DNA of 64,000 nt from Natronobeatus ordinarius (GCF_024362485.1 NZ_CP101456.1:2294001-2358000), one strand, 5' to 3'. Counted from the stretch's first letter, positions 53,648-63,359 are shown. Numbers and translations are program-made. The notes: generated from the sequence alone by a model not told the origin.

Positions 53648-54112
53648 TACGTCGTCGTACTCGCCGTCGTCGACTTTCGCCTTGAACTCGCGAGCGTCGA
53701 CGCCCTCGATGGTGACGCCCATCGAGGCGCAGGTGCCGACGACCTCTTTCGCGGCGTTTTTATTGTCGTACGCGAGCAGGTCGGGTTTCTTCTGCTCGGC
53801 GATCTTCTTCACCTGGTCGATCGAGAGGTCGGCGACGAAGTCCTTCTGTGGCTCGCCGCTTCCCGTCTCGAAGCCGGCTTCGTCTTTGACAAGTGCCGCC
53901 GTCGGTGGGACGCCGACTTCGATCTCGTAGGTGCCGTCGTCCTCGTAGTCGATCGTGACGGGCACTTCCGTGCCGTCGAACGCCGCAGTCTGCTCGTTAA
54001 TCTCGTTGACGACCGCCTGTACGTCGACGGGCGTCGGTCCGAGCTCGGGACCGAGCGGCGGGCCAGGGTTGGCCTGGCCACCCGGAACGAGCACTTCGAT
54101 GGTTCCAGCCAT
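53636..54112 (-). CDS. rpl11: 50S ribosomal protein L11
   Basis: A 158-residue large-subunit protein at the GTPase-associated centre. MAGTIEVLVPGGQANPGPPL followed by GPELGPTPVDVQAVVNEIN is the L11 signature, and the C-terminal rRNA-binding domain includes KKIAEQKKPDL and VGTCASMGVTIEG. The ATG at 54112 follows 20 codons of open frame that are not family-like. Its last codons and stop lie inside the terminal hairpin of the repeat array (CTTGCCTCGTTTCACTCGGCAAG), so the array directly abuts this gene's end. Confidence 0.97.
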   Translation of the reverse strand: MAGTIEVLVPGGQANPGPPLGPELGPTPVDVQAVVNEINEQTAAFDGTEVPVTIDYEDDGTYEIEVGVPPTAALVKDEAGFETGSGEPQKDFVADLSIDQVKKIAEQKKPDLLAYDNKNAAKEVVGTCASMGVTIEGVDAREFKAKVDDGEYDDVLAE

Positions 54113-54229
54113 ATCCGAACGAACCCGCGCACGAGTTTTAAGGGTTGCTTTTTCGGCTAGTCGCCGCGTCACGGACTGACGTGGACGATTCGGCGCCGGT
54201 GTTCGTCCCGCTGGCGCGAGAATCTCCCG

Positions 54230-54538
54230 TTACTCGGCGTCGACGACGTCCGCACACCACGTCGCGTACGACTCGAGGACGTGATCCTCGTCGAACCGTT
54301 CGATGCAGGGGACGTCGTGTGGGTGCAGTTCCTGGATGCGGTCGACCAGGTCGTCGTAGGCCTCGTCGGTCGTCTTCGCGAGCAAGAGTGCTTCCTCGTC
54401 GCGGTGGATCTCGCCGTCCCACCGGTAGGTCGACCTGATCGGCAGGTGGTTGACGCAGGCGACGAGGCGCTCCTCGAGCAGCGTTTCGACGAGCTCGTCG
54501 GCCGCCGGCAGCGGGACGGTGATGTAGACGGTGGGCAT
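54230..54538 (-). CDS. cutA: Divalent-cation tolerance protein CutA
   Basis: A 102-residue protein of the CutA1 family, known as a trimer implicated in copper tolerance. Family sequence is clear: MPTVYITVPLPAADELVETL, ERLVACVNHLPIRSTYRWDG, and ALLLAKTTDEAYDDLVDRIQ with HPHDVPCIERF. The start MPTVYITVP was chosen because the open frame upstream is Arg/Ala-rich. It is upstream of rpl11 on the same strand with a 117-base gap. Confidence 0.95.
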   Translation of the reverse strand: MPTVYITVPLPAADELVETLLEERLVACVNHLPIRSTYRWDGEIHRDEEALLLAKTTDEAYDDLVDRIQELHPHDVPCIERFDEDHVLESYATWCADVVDAE

Positions 54539-54715
54539 GCGAGGAGCTACGACGGAGAGGCTGGAAAAAGATGCGGTCGACGGGGCGGCCAGACGGCTCA
54601 AGGGCTGGTCGCCTCGAGCGAGCGGTTGCGATCGAGCGGGGCGGCGTGCGAACAACGGCTGTTCTGGCGCGACCGCGGTCGGTTCGCGGTTACGCCGGAC
54701 CAACCGGAATTCGTC

Positions 54716-54901
54716 TCAGTGACCGTTGAGGGGGTTGAACGTGCCGTTGATGTCCCACTCGTGGATGCAGTGGGGGTTGCCGGCCAGTCTCTCGCCATCT
54801 TCGCGTTCGATCTGCCACGCTTCGAGCTCCGCGTCCCACCGTTCTCGCCGTCCGCATCGCTCGCACTCGCGTACGGTTGGTTTCTTCAGCTGTGCGCTCA
54901 T
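54716..54901 (-). CDS. HEWD family small zinc-ribbon protein
   Basis: A 61-residue haloarchaeal protein. The order is a CxxC pair (ECERCGRRERW), the segment ELEAWQIEREDGERLAGNPH and the family motif HEWDINGTFNPLNGH. The HEWD family is restricted to haloarchaea and of unknown role. The ATG at 54901 gives MSAQLKKPTVRECERCG; the open frame upstream has no such features. AT-rich sequence before the start probably holds its promoter. Confidence 0.85.
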   Translation of the reverse strand: MSAQLKKPTVRECERCGRRERWDAELEAWQIEREDGERLAGNPHCIHEWDINGTFNPLNGH

Positions 54902-55022
54902 TACCAGGTTTGGGAACTGGATACATATAATCGTATTCCTGACCGGCAAGCACTGCCGCCCACTCACCGTGACGAGGTGGTCATCTGACCAGTTTGGTCG
55001 GACGACATTCGAGAACGCGAGA

Positions 55023-55883
55023 TTATACGACGCCTGCGAGCGGCTCGAACCAGACCGCAGCGACGAGCACGGCGAGGAAGACGTATGAGCCCCGGATGAG
55101 CAGCATCGTCGCGAGTTCGGGCTCGGCCCGGCGGGCGACGAGCGCGACGACGGCGAACGCGAGCGCGGCACCAGACGCCGACGGGGGAAATACGCCGAAC
55201 GCGACGAAGCCGACGACGACGACCAGGGCGACCCCCATCAGTCCGTAGGCGACGGCGTCCGCTCGAGCGGGGCCGACGACGACGGCGACGGTTCGCTTCT
55301 CGATCGAGCGGTCGTAGGCGTAGTCGCCGGCGTCGTCGATCACCTTGATCCCCGAGAGGAGGACGAGGAAGACGAGCGCGAAGCCGAGCGGGACGAGCGC
55401 GACCGTCCCCGTCTGGACGGCGAAGCCGCCGAGGGTGGCGAGGGCGATTCCCATCGGGTAGCCGGTCGTGGCCGTCACCGGGTTCGTATCGAGCTGTGGG
55501 GCGTGGTGGTAGGCGATCAGCCACGTCGGCAGCGTCAGGGCGAGAGCTACCCAGCCGGCGAGCAGCGAGAGGAGTACGCAGCAGCCTACAAAGAGCGTCG
55601 TCGCGCCCGCCAGGCCGACGCGACAGCCGGTCTCGGTCATCGGGTGGTCGTCGTCCTCGTCGCGGACGTAGAAGTCGACGTAGCCGTCCTTGACGTGGGC
55701 GGTGTACACCGCCGCGAACATCGCGACGACGTGGATCGACGCGAGGACGGGGTCGACGACGCCGGCGAGCAGGCCGCCGAACAGCGAGGCCGCGAGCGGC
55801 GGCAGCATGAACACGGGGTGGACCTGCGAGAGGTAGGCTCGCACGGTCGGCTCGAGTCCCGACCCCGCTCGAGCGAGCGCCAT
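55023..55883 (-). CDS. UbiA-family prenyltransferase
   Basis: A 286-residue membrane protein with eight or nine transmembrane helices. The two Asp-rich motifs of UbiA are recognisable though diverged: KDGYVDFYVRDEDDDHPMTE near residue 65, and DDAGDYAYDRSIEKRTVAVV near residue 185. The family attaches prenyl chains to aromatic or polar acceptors; in haloarchaea candidates include menaquinone, haem and lipid synthesis. The first motif is unusually acidic and lacks the standard N-x3-D. The next gene is divergent (56030), so it is probably transcribed alone. Confidence 0.9.
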   Translation of the reverse strand: MALARAGSGLEPTVRAYLSQVHPVFMLPPLAASLFGGLLAGVVDPVLASIHVVAMFAAVYTAHVKDGYVDFYVRDEDDDHPMTETGCRVGLAGATTLFVGCCVLLSLLAGWVALALTLPTWLIAYHHAPQLDTNPVTATTGYPMGIALATLGGFAVQTGTVALVPLGFALVFLVLLSGIKVIDDAGDYAYDRSIEKRTVAVVVGPARADAVAYGLMGVALVVVVGFVAFGVFPPSASGAALAFAVVALVARRAEPELATMLLIRGSYVFLAVLVAAVWFEPLAGVV

Positions 55884-56029
55884 GGCTCAGGCCACCACGG
55901 ACGGTCGGATAAGTTCGTGGGTGCCACGAGCCGCGGCGAGCGATCCCAGTCGGGTACGGCGACGGGGTGGACGGGTCAGGATCGGCCGAAGACAGTGCAT
56001 TGATGAGCGCGCCAATAACAGAGAAGAGT

Positions 56030-57745
56030 ATGACGAATCGGTACACCGGTGCGGAGCTGTTCGTCGACGCGCTGGAGGCCTACGGCGTCGAGTACGTCTT
56101 CGGCAATCCCGGAACGACCGAGCTACCTGTGATCGACGCACTCGACGGGAGTGGGCTCGAGTACGTCATGGCCCCCCACGAGGACATCGCCGTCGGGATG
56201 GCCGCCGGCTACGCGAGCACGCGGCGCTACCACGCCGACGCCGACGGCGTGGCGGGATCGAACGTCACCGCGTGCAATCCCGTCGGCGTCGTCAACCTCC
56301 ACCTGACGCCGGGGCTGGCACACGGGCTGGGGAACCTCTACGGGGCGAAGATGGCCGGCGCGCCGCTCGTGGTGACGGCGGGCAACCACAGCACGGACTT
56401 CCGCCACGAGGAGCCGATCCTCTCGGGCGATCCCGTCGCGGCCGCCGAGCCGTTCACCAAGTGGAGCGCCGAGGTGCTCGACGTCGAGACGCTGCCGGCG
56501 ATGCTGCGTCGAGCGTTCCGGGTCGCGCTCACGCCGCCGACGGGGCCGGTCTTCCTCTCGCTCCCGCTCGACGTGACGATGGCCGAAACCGACGCCGAAC
56601 CCGAACGGCTGGGCTCGATCCCGACGGCCGGACGTGGCGACGCGGCCGAACTCGAGCGCGCGGCCGACGCCCTCGTCGAGGCCGACAGCCCGGCGATGGT
56701 CGTCGGCGACGGCGTCGCCCGGGCCGGCGCCGGAGCGGTCGAAGCGGCGGTCGACCTCGCCGAGGCAGCCGGACTGCGCGTCCACGGGGAGATCCTCTCG
56801 AGTGAGGTGAGCTTCCCTGCCGACCACGACCTGTGGGTTTCACACGTTCCGCCGGACGAGGAACTCGCGTCGATGTTGATGGCGACCGACACGCTCGTGT
56901 TCGTCGGCTGCTCGACGCACACCACGGTCGTTCGCCACGAGGGAGAGCTATTCCCGCCGGACGCGACGTACGTGCACGTTAGCGACGACGCGTGGGAGCT
57001 CGGGAAGAACCAGCCTGCCGACGCGGCCGTCCTGGGCGATCCAGGCGAGGCGCTCGCCGACCTCGCTGCCCGCGTCGAAGCGCGGCTCGACGAGGACGTT
57101 CGAAACGAGCGGTTCGAACGGGTTCGGGCGACGAAAGTCGCCCTCGCCGACACGCTCGAGCAGGTCGGCGAGGGCGACCCCACCGAGGGCGAGACGCGCG
57201 CGTCGAAAGCCCGACTCGTGGAGGAACTCAACGCGGTCGCGCCGGATGCGTACGTCGTCGACGAGGGCGTGACCTCGAAGTACGCCCTGCTCACCCACTG
57301 GCCCTTCGACGCGTACGGCCTGATCTCGAACAAGGGCGGCGGCCTCGGCTACAGCCTCCCGGCGGCCGTCGGCGCGGCCATCGCCGAGGGAGACCGCGAG
57401 GAGCCGCGGAACGTGATCGGCTTCATCGGCGACGGCTCGTACCTCTACTACCCGCACACGCTCTACTCGGCGGCCCGACACGACGTCGACCTCACCGTCG
57501 TGATCTCTGACAATCGCAACTACCGCATCCTCAAAGAGAACGCGGCGAAGCTCAAAGGCGGCGACGCCGACGACTACGACCTCACCGGGCTCGACTTCGA
57601 GCCCCCAGTAAACCTCGTCGCAAACGCGACGAGCCACGGCGCCGACGCCGAACTCGTCGAGACGCCCGACGAAATCGGACCCGCCCTCGAGCGCGCGCTC
57701 GAGTCCAGCGGGCCGACGGTGCTCGACGTCCTGGTCCACGACTGA
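56030..57745 (+). CDS. Thiamine-diphosphate enzyme (acetolactate synthase / benzoylformate decarboxylase type)
   Basis: A 571-residue enzyme. The pyrimidine-binding domain opens ELFVDALEAYGVEYVFGNPG with the catalytic Glu in APHEDIAVGMAAGYA, and the pyrophosphate-binding domain holds the G-D-G...N motif FIGDGSYLYYPHTLYSAARH DVDLTVVISDNRNYRILK. Family enzymes decarboxylate 2-oxoacids, sometimes condensing the product. The FAD-binding middle domain is present but its substrate cannot be read. It is a stand-alone gene, not near ilvN. An ATG nine codons upstream (56003) is also possible. Confidence 0.9.
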   Translation: MTNRYTGAELFVDALEAYGVEYVFGNPGTTELPVIDALDGSGLEYVMAPHEDIAVGMAAGYASTRRYHADADGVAGSNVTACNPVGVVNLHLTPGLAHGLGNLYGAKMAGAPLVVTAGNHSTDFRHEEPILSGDPVAAAEPFTKWSAEVLDVETLPAMLRRAFRVALTPPTGPVFLSLPLDVTMAETDAEPERLGSIPTAGRGDAAELERAADALVEADSPAMVVGDGVARAGAGAVEAAVDLAEAAGLRVHGEILSSEVSFPADHDLWVSHVPPDEELASMLMATDTLVFVGCSTHTTVVRHEGELFPPDATYVHVSDDAWELGKNQPADAAVLGDPGEALADLAARVEARLDEDVRNERFERVRATKVALADTLEQVGEGDPTEGETRASKARLVEELNAVAPDAYVVDEGVTSKYALLTHWPFDAYGLISNKGGGLGYSLPAAVGAAIAEGDREEPRNVIGFIGDGSYLYYPHTLYSAARHDVDLTVVISDNRNYRILKENAAKLKGGDADDYDLTGLDFEPPVNLVANATSHGADAELVETPDEIGPALERALESSGPTVLDVLVHD

Positions 57746-57872
57746 TCGCCAGCTCCAGGCGACGCTCGAGACGGCCGAGGACGCCGAACGGCTCCAGAGG
57801 CCGTCCTGACCGTCGTCTGCCATATTCGCGTTGGTAATACATTAGTATCAGGAATAACTCCTGGACAGTACG

Positions 57873-58943
57873 ATGGTAACTCCCCTCTACGACTGGGACG
57901 GCGGCTCGGTCGTGATCTCCGGTCTCGGTGTCGTACTCCTCGGACTGTACGTCGGCTACGTCACGACCCAGCAGTACTACCTCGAGGGGCCGGCCTGGCT
58001 GTTTCCGCTCGGCTTTCTCTTCATCGTCGTCCTCTCGGTCGGGCTCGTTTACGGCGGCTACTGGCTCGTCGGGAGCGAACTCGAGGCCGACTTCGTCTTC
58101 CGGGTGGCGATCTGGTGTTTCACCGGCCTGATCGGCGCGCTCTCGCTGACGTTCTGGCCGATCTTCTACCAGTTGATGGTCGGCGTCACGATCGAGGATC
58201 CGCTGTTCATCCTGCTGGTGAGCGCCGGCATCGGGGCGAACGCCGGATTGCTCATCGGGATGTACGAGATGCGTTCGCGTCACCAGGTCGAGCAGATCAG
58301 GCGGGCACGTGACTCGTTCAGCTTTCTCAACAGCCTGTTGCGTCACAACGTCCGCAACGCGGTCAACGTGATCGACAGGTACGCGACGGGCATCGCCGAG
58401 GGGCGACGCGGTGTCGCCCCAGTCGACAACGCACGAAAGATCCAGACGAAAAGCGACCAGATTACGGAGCTCGTCGAGAACGCACAGGTGCTGGTCGACC
58501 GAGCGGATGGGGCGGCGACGCTCGACACCGTCGACTTCTCGCGCCTCCTCGAGCGCCAACTCGAGACCAGCAGAGAGGCCTACGACGGCGTCGAACTCGA
58601 GCATGCAATCGAACCGGACGTCGTCATCCACGGCGACGAGATCCTCTCGGTCGTCGTCGACAACCTCGTCGACAACGCCGTCGAGCACAACGATCGGATC
58701 CGACCGGAGGTGACCGTGACCCTCGAGACGCATGCGGACGTGGCCGTGCTCCGCGTTGCCGACAACGGGCCGGGCATCATGGATCGGTACAAAGAACGCG
58801 TCTTCGAGCCGGCCAGGGGAGACGATGGCGGCCTCGGACTCTACCTCGTCGACTCGCTCGTCACGGATTACGGCGGTTCGGTCTCCCTCGAGGACAACGA
58901 GCCCCGGGGAACGATCGTTACGGTCGAGTTACCGCTCGCCTGA
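57873..58943 (+). CDS. Membrane sensor histidine kinase
   Basis: A 356-residue kinase. The N-terminal ~145 residues hold five or six transmembrane helices (VVISGLGVVLLGLYVGYV, WLFPLGFLFIVVLSVGLVYG, WCFTGLIGALSLTFWPI, LFILLVSAGIGANAGLLIGM), a likely sensor domain. The dimerisation/phosphoacceptor motif is LLRHNVRNAVNVIDRYATGI (His at ~156), and the ATPase domain has VVVDNLVDNAVEHNDR (N box) and VADNGPGIMDRYKERVFEP (G1), then GLGLYLVDSLVTDYGG (G2). No response regulator is next to it, so its partner is elsewhere. This type is common in haloarchaea. Confidence 0.93.
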   Translation: MVTPLYDWDGGSVVISGLGVVLLGLYVGYVTTQQYYLEGPAWLFPLGFLFIVVLSVGLVYGGYWLVGSELEADFVFRVAIWCFTGLIGALSLTFWPIFYQLMVGVTIEDPLFILLVSAGIGANAGLLIGMYEMRSRHQVEQIRRARDSFSFLNSLLRHNVRNAVNVIDRYATGIAEGRRGVAPVDNARKIQTKSDQITELVENAQVLVDRADGAATLDTVDFSRLLERQLETSREAYDGVELEHAIEPDVVIHGDEILSVVVDNLVDNAVEHNDRIRPEVTVTLETHADVAVLRVADNGPGIMDRYKERVFEPARGDDGGLGLYLVDSLVTDYGGSVSLEDNEPRGTIVTVELPLA

Positions 58944-58957
58944 CGGCGTCGGTTCGA

Positions 58958-60379
58958 TCACTCCGGCGGCCGCTCGAGCCGTCCGCCGTCGACCGTCTCG
59001 GGAAAGAGCTTCCCCGGGTTCAGCGTGTCCGTCGGGTCGAGCGTCAGCTTGATCGCGCGCATCGTCTCGACCGCCGCCTCGCCGTGTTCGGGCTCGAGAT
59101 AGCGCTGTTTGCCCTCGCCGACGCCGTGTTCGCCCGTCGCCGTCCCGCCGAGCTCGATCGCCCGGTGGACGATCCGGCCGTAGAGCTCCTCGCCCAGTTC
59201 GACCTCCTCGGGATCGTCGCGGTCGATCAGGGCGGTGTAGTGGAGGTTGCCGTCGCCCGCGTGGCCGAAACAGGGGATGACGAGGTTGTATTCGGCTTCG
59301 AGGCCCTTCGCGTAGCGGACGATCTCCGGATAGGCGCTGATGGGGACCGTCACGTCGCCCGGGTGGATCGGCACCCGATCGGGATCGTAGCTCGTCGCCG
59401 CGTACGCGAGTTCTCGCCGGGCGCGCCAGAGCTCGTCCATCTCGCGTTCGTCGGCAGCGATCTCGAACTCGAGGACGTCGTGGCTCTCGAAGATCGTCCG
59501 ACAGAGGGCGATCTCTTCGTCGATCCCGTGGTTGGCGTGGAACTCGAGAAAGACCATCGGGGCGTCGGGAAGGTCGGTGTCGAGGTAGGCGTTGGCCATC
59601 GTCGCGCTCGTGTCGTCGAGCAGTTCGATCGTCGCCACGTCGACTTCCGTGCGGATCGTCTCGGAGATCGCCTCGGCGGCGTCGTCGAGCGTCTCGAAGA
59701 TCGCCCGCCCGCCGCGGATCTGTTCGGGTCGGCCCGACAGCTCGAGCGTCGCCTCGGTGATCACGCCGAGGGTCCCTTCGCTGCCGACGAACAGCTCTTT
59801 GAGGTTGTAGCCGCTCGAGCTCTTGGCCGCTCGCGTCCCGGCCTCGAGGACCGTCCCGTCGGCGAGGACGACTTCCAGCCGGCGTACCCAGTCGCTAACC
59901 TCGCCGTACTTGACCGTCTTCATGCCGCTGGCGTCAGTCGCGATCATCCCGCCGACCGTCGAGATGTCGCCCGACGACGGCAGCGGCGGGAAGAACAGCC
60001 CGTCCCGGGCGACGTGTTCGTCGACGGCCGCGCCGATGACGCCGGGACCGACGTCGATCTGGAAGTCGTCGGGGCGATAGTCGACGATCGAATCCATCCG
60101 GGTCAGATCGAGGCTGATCCCGCCGTGAGCGGGGACGGCGTTGCCCTCGAGTCCCGACCCGGCGGCGTACGGCGTCACGGGCACCCCGTGGTCGGTCGCG
60201 GCGGCCAGCACGGCCGAGACGTCCGCCGCCGACTCCGGGTAGACGACGGCGTCGGGGAGCACCACCCGGCCCGCCCGTTGCGCCCCCCAGTCGGCGCCGT
60301 GGCTCTCTCGCCGCCCCTCGTCGAACGATACCTGGTCGTCGTCGAGCTCGAGCCCCGAGAGGAACGAACAGTCTGACAT
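58958..60379 (-). CDS. FAD-binding oxidoreductase, GlcD / D-lactate dehydrogenase type
   Basis: A 473-residue flavoenzyme. The PCMH-type FAD-binding domain shows VVLPDAVVYPESAADVSAVL, TPYAAGSGLEGNAVPAHGGI, SSGDISTVGGMIATDASGMK and VGSEGTLGVITEATL; the C-terminal cap domain holds HPGDVTVPISAYPEIVRYAK, CFGHAGDGNLHYTALIDRDD and the final ITGEHGVG-like GTATGEHGVGEGKQRYLEPE. Relatives oxidise glycolate, D-lactate or other 2-hydroxyacids. No GlcE/GlcF subunits are adjacent, so a single-subunit D-lactate type is more likely. The ATG at 60379 was chosen because the long upstream open frame is Arg/Ser-rich. Confidence 0.92.
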   Translation of the reverse strand: MSDCSFLSGLELDDDQVSFDEGRRESHGADWGAQRAGRVVLPDAVVYPESAADVSAVLAAATDHGVPVTPYAAGSGLEGNAVPAHGGISLDLTRMDSIVDYRPDDFQIDVGPGVIGAAVDEHVARDGLFFPPLPSSGDISTVGGMIATDASGMKTVKYGEVSDWVRRLEVVLADGTVLEAGTRAAKSSSGYNLKELFVGSEGTLGVITEATLELSGRPEQIRGGRAIFETLDDAAEAISETIRTEVDVATIELLDDTSATMANAYLDTDLPDAPMVFLEFHANHGIDEEIALCRTIFESHDVLEFEIAADEREMDELWRARRELAYAATSYDPDRVPIHPGDVTVPISAYPEIVRYAKGLEAEYNLVIPCFGHAGDGNLHYTALIDRDDPEEVELGEELYGRIVHRAIELGGTATGEHGVGEGKQRYLEPEHGEAAVETMRAIKLTLDPTDTLNPGKLFPETVDGGRLERPPE

Positions 60380-60481
60380 ACAGGGCCGTAGGGGACCATG
60401 GTACCAACGTGTTCCGGGTTCGGACGGCAGGCCGGCTCCTCGAGCATAACGACCACGGCGGTCGCGCTCGTCCGTGACCAC

Positions 60482-60781
60482 ATGGCCGACGCCGACTCTG
60501 ACCCCGACCTCGACGAGCTGGGACGACGACTCCACGACCACCTCGCAGCCACTGCCGAGCTCCCGATCGACCGCACGGCGAACCGCTGGCTCGGCGAGGC
60601 CGAGGCGATCGCCGGCGACGTCGCGACGAGCGACCTCGACGAGGCGACCACGAGAACGCGCGTCGAACAGGTTCGTCACCTGCTCGCGCAAGCGGGCCGG
60701 ACGGGCCACGACGAGGCGGACGCACACCTCGAGACGGCTCGCGAGCTGTGTGAGCGGATCCTCGCGCGAACCGACGCGTGA
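60482..60781 (+). CDS. Small haloarchaeal protein, unknown
   Basis: A 99-residue, strongly acidic helical protein (MADADSDPDLDELGRRLHDH, LPIDRTANRWLGEAEAIAGD, RVEQVRHLLAQAGRTGHDEA, DAHLETARELCERILARTDA). I recognise it only as a conserved haloarchaeal family of unknown function. It lies just upstream of pgi on the same strand, with a gap of 37 bases, so co-transcription is possible, though pgi seems to have its own TATA element. Confidence 0.72.
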   Translation: MADADSDPDLDELGRRLHDHLAATAELPIDRTANRWLGEAEAIAGDVATSDLDEATTRTRVEQVRHLLAQAGRTGHDEADAHLETARELCERILARTDA

Positions 60782-60789
60782 CGGAACGG

Positions 60790-60796
60790 CTTTACC
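60790..60796 (+). promoter_or_regulatory. TATA-like element before pgi
   Basis: CTTTACC lies about 26 bases before the pgi ATG at 60819, a usual distance for a leaderless transcript. Confidence 0.4.
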
Positions 60797-60818
60797 GCCG
60801 GCGACCGCCCTCTCGCAC

Positions 60819-62114
60819 ATGGACGTCGACATCGGAAACGCGCTGGCCGAGGTCGCTTCGCCGGGCGTCTCGCGAGACGCGCTCGAGCGCCTCGACGAGC
60901 GCGTCGCGGTCGCGCACGAACGCATCGAGGCCGGACGCGCGGACGACGAACAGGGCTACGCCGCGTTGAACCTGCCCGACCGGACCGACCCCGACGAGAT
61001 CCGGGCGGCCGTCGAGCCCGTCGCGGACGCAGACGCGATCGTCACGGTCGGCATCGGCGGCAGCGCGCTCGGGGCGGCGACGATCACGGACGCGCTCGGC
61101 ACCGACGTCGACGCCGTCTACTTCGACAACGTCGACCCCGAGTGGGTGCGCGCCCGCCTCGCGTCGCTGCCGCTCGAGGAGACGGCAATCAACGTCGTCT
61201 CGAAGTCGGGGACGACGGCAGAGACGCTCGCGAACTTCCTCGTCGTCCGCGAGGCGTTCGAGGAGGCGGGCGTCGACTGGACCGATCGGACGATCGTTAC
61301 CACGGGCGAGTCCGGTCCGCTGGCCGACCTCGCAGCGCGCCACGACCTGCCGCAGCTCGCCGTCCCCGACGGCGTGCCCGGCCGCTTCTCGGCACTCTCG
61401 GCTGTCGGCATGGTCGCCGCCGCCGTCGGTGGGGGCGACCTCGAGGCGCTGCTCGAGGGCGCCCGAGCCGAGGCCGAGACGCTCTCTGGCTCGCTGTTCG
61501 AGACGCCAGCCTACGCCTACGGCGCGACGACCCACGCGCTCGCCGCCCGGGGCGCGTCGGTGAACGCGATGATGCCCTACGCCGAATCGCTCGAGACCTA
61601 CGCCGAGTGGTTCGCCCAGCTGTGGGCCGAGAGCCTGGGTAAGGACGGCCTCGGCCAGACGCCGGTTCGCGCCCTCGGCGCGACCGACCAGCACTCCCAG
61701 CTCCAGCTCTACCGGGCCGGCCCCCGGAACACGCTCGTCTCGTTCGTGGTCCCCCGCGAGCGAGCGGCCGTGACGATCCCCGAGACCGAGGTCGACGACC
61801 TCGCCTACCTCGGCGGGACGGGACTGGGCGAGTTGCTCGAGGCGGAGTTCGAGGCGACCGAGGCCAGCCTCGCCGCCGCAGGCCGGCCGAACGTCCGGAT
61901 CGAACTCGAGCGCGTCGACGCGTCAGAACTCGGCGGCTTGCTCTACGGAATGGAAGCCGCCTGCGTCCTGGCGGGCGAACTCGCTGGGGTGAACGCCTTC
62001 GACCAGCCGGCCGTCGAGTGGGCGAAGAAGGCGACCCGCGGCCTGCTCGGCGGTGGGAAGTTCGAGGAGGCCGACGCGGTCGCCGAGAAGACGACGCTGC
62101 GCGTCGAGCGCTGA
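60819..62114 (+). CDS. pgi: Glucose-6-phosphate isomerase
   Basis: A 431-residue sugar isomerase (two SIS domains) interconverting glucose-6-phosphate and fructose-6-phosphate. The phosphate-binding region is VTVGIGGSALGAATITDAL, the second is NVVSKSGTTAETLANFLVV, and LWAESLGKDGLGQTPVRALG ATDQHSQLQLYRAGPRNTLV holds the catalytic-type residues of the family; the conserved C-terminal KKATRGLLGG lysine is present. Length fits archaeal/bacterial Pgi (~430-450). Confidence 0.95.
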   Translation: MDVDIGNALAEVASPGVSRDALERLDERVAVAHERIEAGRADDEQGYAALNLPDRTDPDEIRAAVEPVADADAIVTVGIGGSALGAATITDALGTDVDAVYFDNVDPEWVRARLASLPLEETAINVVSKSGTTAETLANFLVVREAFEEAGVDWTDRTIVTTGESGPLADLAARHDLPQLAVPDGVPGRFSALSAVGMVAAAVGGGDLEALLEGARAEAETLSGSLFETPAYAYGATTHALAARGASVNAMMPYAESLETYAEWFAQLWAESLGKDGLGQTPVRALGATDQHSQLQLYRAGPRNTLVSFVVPRERAAVTIPETEVDDLAYLGGTGLGELLEAEFEATEASLAAAGRPNVRIELERVDASELGGLLYGMEAACVLAGELAGVNAFDQPAVEWAKKATRGLLGGGKFEEADAVAEKTTLRVER

Positions 62115-62222
62115 CGACTGGCTCTCATCCAGCCGTTAGGAACCGTCAGTGGGCTGTATGAGACGCCGCCCCGGCGACCGTGGTTCCGGAGCCCCTATTA
62201 TCGTTCGGCCGAACAATCACCT

Positions 62223-63338
62223 ATGAGCGAGCACGCCCGGACGAGCGACGACTCGCTCGAGGGTGACGCCGTCGTCGCCGTCGGGTTCGTCCTCGCCGCC
62301 ATTGCGGTGGCGGGAATGCTGGTTCCACTCCGCCAGGGAGTCGACGGAGCGGTCGTTCCGATCGCCGTCGCCCTCGGTGTCGTCGCCGTCGCCACGTTTC
62401 TGGGCCGACGGTACGGGTTCGTCGATCGGTCCGTCGGTGCGCCGTTCACGGCAGGCAGCCTTCTCGCACTCGTCCTTCTCGCCGGCTACGCGCTGAACCA
62501 GGGAATCACGGGATCCGTCTCGCTTCCCATCGGTTCGGTGACGATCGCGAGCGTGTTCGTCGCGTTCCTGGCCGCCGGTTGCGGCGTGGGGATCGCCATC
62601 GCCGACTACGCAGGCATCTCGAACAGCGGACTGAAACGACGGACCGCGCTGACGTTTCAGCTGACGATCGTCGGCGTTCTCGGACTGGTCGCGGCACAGA
62701 TCGCCGTCCTTCCGCTGGCGATCCCGGTATTTTTACTGGTCGACGAACCCGGAACGCTCCTGATAAGCGTCCTCGGCTACCTGAGCTTCGGGCTCGGCAT
62801 CGTCGTCGTCACCGCCGGCTTTCTCTACGTCAAGAATCTCGACCGGTCGTTCATCGACCTCCGGATGCCGACGCTTCGGGACCTGGCGTGGGGGGTCGGC
62901 GGCATCGTCGCGCTGTTCGGCGTCGCGATCGCCGTCTCGATCGTGATGACCGTCGTCGGCGTCGACGCCGCAGAGCACTCGAGCATCCAGGAAGGCCAGG
63001 AGAACCCCGAACTGTTGCTCTACTCGATTCCGTTCGCGCTGTTGATCATCGGCCCGTTCGAGGAGCTGCTCTACCGGAACGTGATCCAGAAGTCGATGTA
63101 CGGCGTCTTTTCCCGCGGCGGTGCGATCGTCGTCGCGAGCGTCGTCTTCGCGGCCGTCCACCTGCTCGCCTACGCGACCGCTGGCTTCGGCGCGATCCTC
63201 TCGAGTCTCGGACTCGTCTTCGTACTGTCGCTCCTGCTGGGGCTGATCTACGAGCGAACGGAGAATCTGTTGATCCCGGCGGCCGTCCACGGGGTGTACA
63301 ACGCTCTCATCTTCGGGATCAACTTCGCGACGGTGTGA
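62223..63338 (+). CDS. CPBP-family intramembrane glutamic endopeptidase
   Basis: A 371-residue membrane protein with ten or so transmembrane helices. The CAAX-protease-like motifs are in the C-terminal part: E-E-x3-R in IGPFEELLYRNVIQKSMYGV, the first catalytic-type His in VVFAAVHLLAYATA, and the second in AAVHGVYNALIFGI. CPBP proteins cleave or process membrane proteins and peptides; several protect bacteriocin producers. Here the substrate is unknown. It is followed by a convergent Nob1 gene 22 bases beyond its stop. Confidence 0.92.
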   Translation: MSEHARTSDDSLEGDAVVAVGFVLAAIAVAGMLVPLRQGVDGAVVPIAVALGVVAVATFLGRRYGFVDRSVGAPFTAGSLLALVLLAGYALNQGITGSVSLPIGSVTIASVFVAFLAAGCGVGIAIADYAGISNSGLKRRTALTFQLTIVGVLGLVAAQIAVLPLAIPVFLLVDEPGTLLISVLGYLSFGLGIVVVTAGFLYVKNLDRSFIDLRMPTLRDLAWGVGGIVALFGVAIAVSIVMTVVGVDAAEHSSIQEGQENPELLLYSIPFALLIIGPFEELLYRNVIQKSMYGVFSRGGAIVVASVVFAAVHLLAYATAGFGAILSSLGLVFVLSLLLGLIYERTENLLIPAAVHGVYNALIFGINFATV

Positions 63339-63359
63339 GCGACGCAGACGCCCCGTCGG